From: Candidatus Coproplasma excrementavium
GTDB lineage: Bacteria > Bacillota > Clostridia > Christensenellales > Borkfalkiaceae
DNA: 47,029 nucleotides
Assembly: GCA_018715195.1 (NCBI GenBank)
Contig: DVMA01000047.1
Location: 1 to 47,029 of the forward strand
Direction: 5' to 3'
Positions 16,041 through 22,571 of the stretch are shown here, piece by piece. Both the position numbers and the translations under genes were made by a program. The notes under the pieces are model-generated. The model had not been told where the DNA came from. It was given only the letters and a program-made list of their open reading frames with translations, and made no database searches. Within the stretch, counting starts at the first letter, position 1; every line of letters starts with the position of its first letter.

Positions 16041-17011
16041 ACCGCAAGCCACAGATTTTCCGTCTTGAAAGTGAGGGCATATCGGCAGAAATTTCCGATT
16101 TCGGCGCGGCCGTAACAAGGTTGCGCGTGGGTGAGGGAACGCTGCGCGATGTTGCGCTCGGTTTCGACGATGTCAATGAATATATTGAAAGCGGCTCCTA
16201 TTGCGGAGCAACCATAGGCCGCGTTGCCAACAGAATAGGCGGCGCACGTTTCAGCCTCGGCGGAAGGGAATATAAGCTTCCCGCAAACGATGGCGACAAC
16301 TGCAATCACGGCGGCACGGAGGGCTTTGACAGAAAGTTCTTTACTGCCGATTGCCGCGGGGATATCATTGAATTAACCTATAAAAGCGCCGATGGGGAAA
16401 TGGGTTTTCCCGGCAATCTGATGCTCACCGTGCGCTATAAAATTTCTCCCCGCAGACTGGATATAACCTATACGGCCGTGTGCGACAAGGATACTCTCTG
16501 GGCGCCTACCTGCCATCTGTATTTCAATCTCGATGGCGCAGAAAAAGGCAATTGCCTCGGCAATATGCTCAAAATAAATGCGCAGAAGTATACTCCCTTA
16601 AAGCAGGGAATGATTCCTTCTGGTGAAATTCTGCCCGTTGCCGGCACGCCGTTCGATTTTACTTCCTTCCACGCTCTCGGCGAAAGGATAGGCGAAAAGT
16701 GCGCTCAGCTTGAACTTGCGGGCGGCTACGACCACAATTTCTGTTTAAGCGGCGAACATGCCGCCACGGCATACGGTACTGAAAGCGGAATCAAGCTTGA
16801 CCTTTATACCGATTTGCCCGGAATGCAGGTATATACGGGCAATTTTCTGCGCGGCAATTCAAGGTTCGGCGCGCTCGCTCCAAGGTCAGGTTTCGCACTT
16901 GAACCGCAGTTCTTCCCAAATGCCGTAAACACAAAGAATTTTGTTGTGCCCGTGCTTAAAGCGGGCGAACAAAAATCGCATTACATCAGCTATATATTCG
17001 GGTCAATTTAA
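16037..17011 (+). CDS. galM: Aldose 1-epimerase (galactose mutarotase)
   Basis: 324 residues from the ATG at 16037, which overlaps the galK stop by 4 nt (ATGA). The frame stays open further upstream, but that lies entirely within galK. Converts beta- to alpha-galactose, the galactokinase substrate, which is the form needed after beta-galactosidase cleavage. Family residues are visible: His91 in CNHGG, Asp232-His233 in GYDHNF and the catalytic Glu289 in FALEPQFFP. GGTGGAG just upstream serves as ribosome binding site. The beta-sandwich length is normal for the family. Confidence 0.94.
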   Translation: MNRKPQIFRLESEGISAEISDFGAAVTRLRVGEGTLRDVALGFDDVNEYIESGSYCGATIGRVANRIGGARFSLGGREYKLPANDGDNCNHGGTEGFDRKFFTADCRGDIIELTYKSADGEMGFPGNLMLTVRYKISPRRLDITYTAVCDKDTLWAPTCHLYFNLDGAEKGNCLGNMLKINAQKYTPLKQGMIPSGEILPVAGTPFDFTSFHALGERIGEKCAQLELAGGYDHNFCLSGEHAATAYGTESGIKLDLYTDLPGMQVYTGNFLRGNSRFGALAPRSGFALEPQFFPNAVNTKNFVVPVLKAGEQKSHYISYIFGSI

Positions 17012-17015
17012 AATT

Positions 17016-17954
17016 ATGAACTATCTGGTTACGGGCGGCGCGGGCTTTATAGGCAGCAATTTCATAGACTATATGCTCGCACAGCACCCGCATTGCCGCA
17101 TAGTCTGTCTTGATAAACTCACGTATGCCGCGGATATGTCCAATCTGGCAAACGCTCTGCATTCTCCGCGGTTTACTTTTGTAAAAGGCGATATCTGCGC
17201 CGAACGCGCGCTTGACAAACTCTTTGAACGCGAAAAGTTTGACGCGGTCATAAACTTTGCCGCCGAAACGCACGTGGACCGCTCAATAAAGCGCCCGTCC
17301 GTGTTTTTAAAGAGCAACGTTCTAGGCGTGCAGGCGCTTGCCGACTGTTGCGTAAAGTACGGCGTTCGCCTTCACCATATTTCCACGGACGAGGTGTACG
17401 GCGACCTTCCGCTCGGTTCTTCCGTCTTGCTGAATGAAGAGAGCGCGCTCCGCCCTTCCAGTCCGTATGCAGCGTCAAAGGCGGCGGCAGACCTGTTGAT
17501 TGCGGCATATTGCCGCACGTACGGGCTGAAAGCCACAATCTCGCGCTGTTGCAACAACTACGGACCCAACCAGTACGCCGAAAAACTCATCCCGCTTGCA
17601 ATCTCGCATATACAAAGCGGCAGACCAGTTCCGCTTTATGGCAACGGGCTCAACGTTCGCGACTGGCTGTATGTTGAAGACCATTGCCGCGCCGTAGATA
17701 TAATATTGCAGAGAGGAGAGTGCGGGCAGGTGTATAACGTTGCCGCCCATTGCGAGCTGGATAACCTCACCCTGGTAAAAAAACTGCTTGCCGCAATCGG
17801 TGCGGAGGATAATCTTATAAAATTTGTGCCCGACAGAAAGGGTCACGACCTTCGCTACGGCATTGACGATGCAAAATTGCGCGCGCTTGGCTGGCAGATA
17901 AGTGTCGCATTTGAAGAGGGGTTAAAGCGCACAATAGCGCACTATACAAAATAA
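17016..17954 (+). CDS. rfbB: dTDP-glucose 4,6-dehydratase-type sugar-nucleotide enzyme
   Basis: 312 residues from the ATG at 17016, 4 nt after the galM stop. There is no clear ribosome binding site, so coupling is likely. Extended SDR fold with GGAGFIGSN at the NAD-binding start. It carries features separating RfbB from GalE: LDKLTYAADMSNL near 33, the catalytic ISTDEVYG (Asp125, Glu126), SPYAASKAA (Tyr151, Lys155), CCNNYGPNQYAEKLIP, and PDRKGHDLRYGID near 275. The expected reaction gives dTDP-4-keto-6-deoxyglucose, a rhamnose precursor. No rfbA, rfbC or rfbD is nearby, which is odd for a Leloir operon. UDP-sugar activity is possible but not shown. Confidence 0.87.
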   Translation: MNYLVTGGAGFIGSNFIDYMLAQHPHCRIVCLDKLTYAADMSNLANALHSPRFTFVKGDICAERALDKLFEREKFDAVINFAAETHVDRSIKRPSVFLKSNVLGVQALADCCVKYGVRLHHISTDEVYGDLPLGSSVLLNEESALRPSSPYAASKAAADLLIAAYCRTYGLKATISRCCNNYGPNQYAEKLIPLAISHIQSGRPVPLYGNGLNVRDWLYVEDHCRAVDIILQRGECGQVYNVAAHCELDNLTLVKKLLAAIGAEDNLIKFVPDRKGHDLRYGIDDAKLRALGWQISVAFEEGLKRTIAHYTK

Positions 17955-17959
17955 AATTT

Positions 17960-17991
17960 CCGTCCGCCGTGCTTTAAGCGGACGGTTTTTT
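17960..17991 (+). terminator. Intrinsic terminator of the GH2-gal-rfbB operon
   Basis: CCGTCCGC (17960-17967), 10-nt loop, GCGGACGG (17978-17985), then TTTTTT. The same stem sequence recurs at 38249-38271. Confidence 0.9.
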
Positions 17992-18001
17992 ATATGCCCG
18001 C

Positions 18002-18030
18002 TTGACTGGAAAAACTTTTTGCGCTATATT
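18002..18030 (+). promoter_or_regulatory. Sigma-A promoter of the AKR-SDR pair
   Basis: TTGACT (18002-18007), 17 bp, TATATT (18025-18030). Confidence 0.7.
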
Positions 18031-18091
18031 ATTAAAGTAATAAAATAAAAAATTTTATAATTGATACGGCAATATGCCGCAACTATTTGTT

Positions 18092-19042
18092 ATGAAGTAT
18101 TCAGAAATAAACGGGGTCAATAAAAAAGTATCAAAAATTTTCTGCGGCACGGCGTGCGCTCCCTACAATAAGGGAGGCAACTGCAATTCACTGCTCAACG
18201 ATGTGCTTGCACTCGGCGTGAACGCCTTCGATACCGCCAGAGTGTACGGCGGCGCTGAAAATGCGCTTGGCAGGTGGATAGCGGAGTGCGGCGTGCGCGA
18301 TAAAATTGTGCTGCTTTCCAAGTGTTGCCATCCCAATATTTTTGGAATGAAGAGGGTGAACGTGCGCGCAATGCGCGCCGACTTGAAAAAGTCGCTCTCT
18401 CTTCTAAACACAGATTATATCGATATATATCTTCTCCACCGCGACGATGTTACTGTTCCCGTAGGCCCGATAGTGGAGGAGCTCAACGCCCTTCACGCCG
18501 AGGGAAAAATTGGCGCGTTCGGCGCGTCCAACTGGTCGCACGAGCGCATTGCGCAGGCAAACGAATATGCCGCGGCGCACTCGCTCATTCCGTTTGCCGT
18601 GACAAGTCCCAATTTCAGCGCGGCCGAACAGCTGTGCGATGTGTGGGGCGGCGGAGTAAGCATTTCAGGCCGCGAAGGCCTTGAAGCAAGGCGTTGGTAT
18701 GCAGACAGCGGCATGGCGGTTGTGGCTTATTCCTCGCTTGCCCGCGGACTGTTTTCTGGCAGGGTAGTCAGCGGCGACCCCGCTTCTTGTGAGGTTCTCG
18801 ATAAGTTTGCCAGAAGGGGGTATTTTTCCGAAGGCAATATAAAAGCGCTCTCCCGCATAGAAAAGGTTGCCGCCGAAAGGGGAGCAACGGTAGCGCAGAT
18901 TGCGCTTGCCTATGTGCTTTGCTGTCCGTTCAACGGCTTTGCCGTGGTAAGCTGTTCGCGCGCCTCGCGCATGCGCGAAAACGCTGCCGCGGCAGGAATT
19001 GAACTCAGCGCGGAGGAAGTTGCCTTTATAGAGGGCGTCTGA
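18092..19042 (+). CDS. Aldo/keto reductase
   Basis: 316 residues from the ATG at 18092, preferred because homologous AKRs begin with this MKYSEI-type strand. The in-frame ATG at 18074 would add six residues, and neither start has a strong ribosome binding site. The NADPH-dependent AKR tetrad is complete: Asp47 and Tyr52 in DTARVYGG, Lys77 in LLSKCCH, His116 in YLLHRDD. The cofactor end carries VVSCSRASRMREN. The protein likely reduces a carbonyl or sugar aldehyde; the substrate is unknown. It is 52 bp ahead of an SDR gene, and both share the promoter at 18002. Confidence 0.88.
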   Translation: MKYSEINGVNKKVSKIFCGTACAPYNKGGNCNSLLNDVLALGVNAFDTARVYGGAENALGRWIAECGVRDKIVLLSKCCHPNIFGMKRVNVRAMRADLKKSLSLLNTDYIDIYLLHRDDVTVPVGPIVEELNALHAEGKIGAFGASNWSHERIAQANEYAAAHSLIPFAVTSPNFSAAEQLCDVWGGGVSISGREGLEARRWYADSGMAVVAYSSLARGLFSGRVVSGDPASCEVLDKFARRGYFSEGNIKALSRIEKVAAERGATVAQIALAYVLCCPFNGFAVVSCSRASRMRENAAAAGIELSAEEVAFIEGV

Positions 19043-19094
19043 AATTATTTTGTGGCAGCTTTTGCCGTTTATCAGCGTACACGGAGAAAAAATC

Positions 19095-19886
19095 ATGACT
19101 TTAAGGGATAAGGTAGTAATAGTTACGGGCGCAACGTCGGGCATAGGTCTTGCCACGGCGCGCCTTATGAGCGCGAAAGGCGCAAAGGTGGTCTGCGTTG
19201 CCCGTCACGCCTCTCAGGAATTTTATTCGGTCTGCGCCGACGTCACGGACAGAGCGCAGGTCTTTGCCGCGGTGGAAAAAATAATCGGTGAGTTCGGAAA
19301 AATTGACGTGCTTGTAAATAACGCGGGTTTCGGCATTTCGGGTTCTGTGGAGGACACAGCCGAAGAGGACGCCCGCAGAATATTCGACGTCAACTTTTAC
19401 GGAATGCTCAACTTCATTCAGGCGGTAGTTCCGCATATGCGCAGCGGCGGTGGCGGAAAAATCATAAATATGAGTTCGGTTGCGGGCGAGCTGTCCATAC
19501 CTTTCCAGGCCTTCTACTCTGCAACCAAGTCGGCAATAATTTCGCTCAGCGAGGCGCTCAGGAATGAGGTTGCGCCCTTCAACATAAAGGTTTGCTGCGT
19601 ACTTCCCGGGGATGTGAGAACGGGCTTTACCTCCGCGCGGAAGAAGAATGCATACGATAATCCCGCCTACGGCGACCGCATAACAAAATCGGTTGCGGCA
19701 ATGGAGCGCGACGAGCGCGGCGGTATGTCGCCCGAAGTGATTGCAAAGGTTGTCGTGCGCTGCGCGTCGGTAAAAAATCCGCCCGTAGCGGTATCGGGCG
19801 GCGCAAAATACGCGCTGTTTATGTTTCTTGCACGCCTTCTGCCGCGAAGGTTTGTGAACTTTATTCTCGGCAGAATGTACGACTGA
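19095..19886 (+). CDS. Short-chain dehydrogenase/reductase
   Basis: 263 residues from the ATG at 19095, which has GGAG (19083-19086) 8 nt upstream; an upstream in-frame ATG at 19050 has none. Classical SDR: Rossmann motif TGATSGIG (Gly12, Gly16, Gly18), LVNNAGFG near 75, catalytic Ser in NMSSVAG near 128, and Tyr141/Lys145 in YSATK. The PGDVRTGF stretch after the active site is typical of the DltE/YqjQ-like group. The C-terminus (FMFLARLLPRRFVNFILG) is hydrophobic/basic and could contact membrane. The substrate is unknown. It is probably co-transcribed with the aldo/keto reductase. Confidence 0.88.
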   Translation: MTLRDKVVIVTGATSGIGLATARLMSAKGAKVVCVARHASQEFYSVCADVTDRAQVFAAVEKIIGEFGKIDVLVNNAGFGISGSVEDTAEEDARRIFDVNFYGMLNFIQAVVPHMRSGGGGKIINMSSVAGELSIPFQAFYSATKSAIISLSEALRNEVAPFNIKVCCVLPGDVRTGFTSARKKNAYDNPAYGDRITKSVAAMERDERGGMSPEVIAKVVVRCASVKNPPVAVSGGAKYALFMFLARLLPRRFVNFILGRMYD

Positions 19887-19898
19887 ATGAAATCGATG

Positions 19899-19929
19899 CG
19901 CGCCGCGGTTTTGTCTGCGGCGCGTTTTT
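19899..19929 (+). terminator. Intrinsic terminator after the SDR gene
   Basis: CGCGCCGC (19899-19906), 10-nt loop, GCGGCGCG (19917-19924), then TTTTT. Confidence 0.88.
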
Positions 19930-19959
19930 CTTTGGAATATTTTTATGACGCGGCGGCGG

Positions 19960-19988
19960 TTGACAAATTTTTTGCCTTTCCGTATAAT
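19960..19988 (+). promoter_or_regulatory. Consensus sigma-A promoter of the LOG gene
   Basis: TTGACA (19960-19965), exactly 17 bp, TATAAT (19983-19988), a perfect match. The leader is about 60 nt. Confidence 0.85.
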
Positions 19989-20053
19989 AAAAAAGCGGGG
20001 CAAATATATTTAATATATAATTTATGTTTATAATTTAAAGGGATAAGAAAAAT

Positions 20054-20635
20054 ATGAGGATATGTATTTTCGGCGCGTCCAGCGCGCATATTGACAGGTT
20101 TTATATAGAAAAAGTTGAACAGCTTGCCGAAAAAATGGCAAAGAGAGGTCACTCGCTTGTGTTCGGCGCGGGAGCAACTGGCGTTATGGGCGCGGCGGCG
20201 CGCGGTACAAAGCGCGGCGGCGGATATATTCACGGCGTGATTCCCGAATTTTTCCGCGAAGAGGGCGTTGAAAAAATTTATACCGAGTGTGACAAACTCA
20301 CCTATACATCCACCATGGCGGAAAGAAAGTCGCGTATGGAGGACGAGGCGGAGGCCTTTATAATTGCTCCGGGCGGCATAGGCACGCTGGAAGAGTTTTA
20401 CGAGGTGCTCACTTTAAAGCAGCTTGGCAGACACTCCAAGGCAATGGCGATATATAACCTGAACGGCTACTTTGACAGCCTGGAAAAATTTATGGAGGAG
20501 ATGTCATCCAAGCATTTCATGGCGGAGGCCTGCCACGGTATGTATAAATATTTCTCCGATGACGAGGAGCTGCTCGACTATATAGAAAATTATCGTCCCG
20601 AACGCACCCCCTGGCAGGTGCTTAAAACGGTCTGA
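20054..20635 (+). CDS. LOG-family protein (nucleotide 5'-monophosphate phosphoribohydrolase-like)
   Basis: 193 residues. Rossmann-like fold of the TIGR00730/LOG family, once labelled lysine decarboxylase. The signature PGGIGTLEE is at residues 106-114, preceded by MAERKSRMEDEAEAFI, which carries the family Arg and Glu. Characterised LOG proteins release a base from cytokinin or nucleoside 5'-monophosphates; bacterial roles are often nucleotide housekeeping. AAAGGG lies about 11 nt before ATG. Its stop is 11 nt before the phosphatase start, so the two genes form an operon under the consensus promoter at 19960. Confidence 0.9.
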   Translation: MRICIFGASSAHIDRFYIEKVEQLAEKMAKRGHSLVFGAGATGVMGAAARGTKRGGGYIHGVIPEFFREEGVEKIYTECDKLTYTSTMAERKSRMEDEAEAFIIAPGGIGTLEEFYEVLTLKQLGRHSKAMAIYNLNGYFDSLEKFMEEMSSKHFMAEACHGMYKYFSDDEELLDYIENYRPERTPWQVLKTV

Positions 20636-20646
20636 GAGAGGCTTTT

Positions 20647-21132
20647 GTGATTTCCGTAATATTTGTATGTCTCGGCAATATCTGTCGTTCGCCCATGGCC
20701 GAGCTGATTTTCAGAAAGCTTGCGGAGGACAGGGGGCTTGCGCTCTCTTTCGATATAACCTCCCGCGGAACCTCTGACGAAGAGGAGGGCAACCCCGTGT
20801 ACTATCCCGCCGCGCGCGTTCTGCGCGACCACGGCATTTTCGGCACTCACAGGGCGACGCAGCTCACTAAAAAAGAGGTGGTAAACGCGGACTACGTGCT
20901 TGTAATGGATTCGGGGAATTTATACGATGTATTAAACCTTACGGGCGGACAGTTCAGCGATAAAATATTCAAACTGTGTTCCTTTACCTCTCGTCCCCGC
21001 GATGTGGCCGACCCGTGGTACACTCGCGATTTTGAAAAAGCCTACGCGGATATTTATGATGGGTGCGAAGCTTTTCTGAATTACATCGTGCATAAACACG
21101 GCGATATGCTGGGGTACGATTCGCGCCACTGA
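20647..21132 (+). CDS. Low-molecular-weight protein-tyrosine phosphatase
   Basis: 161 residues from a GTG start at 20647; GAGAGAGG overlapping the LOG stop serves as ribosome binding site. The phosphatase loop CLGNICRS (nucleophile Cys8, Arg14) follows the first strand directly, and the general acid is Asp122 in VADPWYT, giving a complete active site. In Bacillota such enzymes reverse tyrosine or arginine phosphorylation. Arsenate reductase shares the fold, but the DPWY acid loop fits the phosphatase group. It probably shares its transcript with the LOG gene. Confidence 0.92.
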   Translation: MISVIFVCLGNICRSPMAELIFRKLAEDRGLALSFDITSRGTSDEEEGNPVYYPAARVLRDHGIFGTHRATQLTKKEVVNADYVLVMDSGNLYDVLNLTGGQFSDKIFKLCSFTSRPRDVADPWYTRDFEKAYADIYDGCEAFLNYIVHKHGDMLGYDSRH

Positions 21133-21281
21133 CGCAAATTTCCGACAAAAAAAGTCTGCATTTTTATTGCTCTGATAAGGCGGCTGTCTGTCTTTAAGCC
21201 GTGCATAATAATTAAATAAATGCGGTATATTATGGGGTGTATAATAAAAATGCAAGCAGATATTAAAATTTTTTATAACTA

Positions 21282-21310
21282 TTGACTTACCTGCCTTGCG
21301 GTTGTATAAT
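21282..21310 (+). promoter_or_regulatory. Sigma-A promoter of the 179-residue membrane protein
   Basis: TTGACT (21282-21287), 17 bp, TATAAT (21305-21310). Nothing else was recognised between 21133 and 21281. Confidence 0.78.
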
Positions 21311-21388
21311 GTATATGAGCTGGTAAAATTAACCGGTGTAAAAAGGGCGCGCATTTTTGCGCGGCATGCAAGGAGGACATGATTAAAG

Positions 21389-21928
21389 ATGTCAAGGAAA
21401 AGTAAAAGCGGCAGTAAAGCAGGCTTTATTGCCATCCTTATTATTCTGGTATTGCTGGTAGTGGCAATAGTTGGCGTATGCATCGACTGGATAGGCGCCA
21501 AGACTTATGTGGACAGCGTTATCGGCGGAGGTGAAAGCGAAACCGTTTACTATAAACTGGAAAAGCTTTTTGAAACCTTCAAAGATTCCGAAACGGAAAC
21601 CGCAGGTCTCTTCAGAACTATGGCGGCGTTCGCCATACTCACCGTAATACTTGCGGCGGCCACCACAGTGCTTTCGGGCATATGCAAGGTGCTCGGCTGG
21701 AAGCTGTTCAAGTTCATACTTGTAGTTGTTTCCATTGTCTGCGTAATCTGCGGCGTGGTAAGCATTATAACAACGTTTGCTTTCTGCGATAAGTTCACCG
21801 TAGGCGGCGGCTTTGGCGGCATTGTTGAGGCAGGCACAAAGGCTTCGCCCTACATCGGCGCTTGGCTCACCGCGATAGGCGGCGCTCTTGCCGGCATTGT
21901 TGGCATATTCGCCGCAATCAAAAGCTGA
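21389..21928 (+). CDS. Four-TM membrane protein of unknown function
   Basis: 179 residues: a basic N-terminus (MSRKSKSGSKAG), then hydrophobic segments at about 13-33, 74-95, 104-128 and 150-177. The external loop of about 40 residues between TM1 and TM2 is acidic (ETFKDSETETAG), and a Gly-rich loop (TVGGGFGGIVEAG) precedes TM4. No family was recognised. It is monocistronic: strong promoter at 21282, terminator at 21951. The ribosome binding site AGGAGG (21371-21376) is 12 nt from this ATG; a nearer ATG at 21379 opens an eight-codon overlapping frame. This start was kept because it yields the protein. Confidence 0.8.
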   Translation: MSRKSKSGSKAGFIAILIILVLLVVAIVGVCIDWIGAKTYVDSVIGGGESETVYYKLEKLFETFKDSETETAGLFRTMAAFAILTVILAAATTVLSGICKVLGWKLFKFILVVVSIVCVICGVVSIITTFAFCDKFTVGGGFGGIVEAGTKASPYIGAWLTAIGGALAGIVGIFAAIKS

Positions 21929-21950
21929 ATAATATCTCCGTCTTGAATCC

Positions 21951-21993
21951 CCCGCGCCGCGTGTCTTAAAAAGCACGCGGCGCGGGTATTTTT
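21951..21993 (+). terminator. Strong intrinsic terminator
   Basis: A 13-bp perfect stem (21951-21963 with 21974-21986), 10-nt loop, then TATTTTT. The stretch 21994-22156 holds nothing recognised. Confidence 0.9.
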
Positions 21994-22156
21994 ATGCCCT
22001 ATTGCATATCTTTCCGTAATAAATCAGTGCTGACGCCTTTTTCAGTTGTTGTCTTGTCTGTCACAATATTGTTTCTGCCTATAAAGCAGTGCGCGCGTAA
22101 AGCGTTCCTGTTCTGTTCAGTTAAAAAATAAATTTTATTATTTTTCTGCAAAACGG

Positions 22157-22206
22157 TTGACTTTTACAAAACAAGATATTATCATATGATTAAACATTCA
22201 TATGAA
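22157..22206 (+). promoter_or_regulatory. Promoter and palindromic operators of the metal-resistance operon
   Basis: TTGACT (22157-22162), 17 bp, TATCAT (22180-22185). Two perfect 10-bp palindromes, ATCATATGAT (22181-22190) and TTCATATGAA (22197-22206), share the core TCATATGA and are centred 16 bp apart. The first covers the -10 and the second the start region and ribosome binding site. This is the expected layout for an ArsR/SmtB repressor. Confidence 0.75.
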
Positions 22207-22220
22207 AGGAGCAAGGAAAC

Positions 22221-22571
22221 ATGAAAGATTCCTGCGAAACGCCCGAAGTACACGAGGGCGTGATAAAGGCGGCGCTTTCGGCAATGCCTTCCGATGATGA
22301 AATTTCTGTAATGGCGGCGCGGTTCAAGGCGATAAGCGAACCTTCCCGTCTTAAAATACTGCTTGCGCTCTCCGCGGGCGAACTGTGCGTGGAGCACATT
22401 TCAAAGGCGGTGGGAGGCGGTCAGAGCGCCGTATCTCACCAGCTTAAAACACTTAAAGACAACAGAATAATAAAGAGCCGCCGCTCTGGTAAGAATATTC
22501 TCTATTCTGTGGACGATGACCATATAATGGCCATGATACGTGCGGCAAAGGAGCATCTGCACCATGAATAA
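22221..22571 (+). CDS. ArsR/SmtB-family zinc-type metalloregulator
   Basis: 116 residues. Winged-helix repressor: SEPSRLKILLAL opens the DNA-binding domain and GGGQSAVSHQLKTLKDNRII is the recognition helix region. The last helix carries D99-x-H101-x10-H112-x2-H115, the exact spacing of the alpha-5 metal site of CzrA/SmtB, which sense Zn(II) and Co(II). Cys5, His11 and Cys56 (in ELCVEH) could make a partial alpha-3N site, but the second Cys of CadC's ELCVC is Glu here. It probably represses its own operon through the 22181-22206 palindromes and releases DNA on zinc or cadmium binding. Its stop overlaps the ATPase start by 8 nt. Confidence 0.93.
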   Translation: MKDSCETPEVHEGVIKAALSAMPSDDEISVMAARFKAISEPSRLKILLALSAGELCVEHISKAVGGGQSAVSHQLKTLKDNRIIKSRRSGKNILYSVDDDHIMAMIRAAKEHLHHE

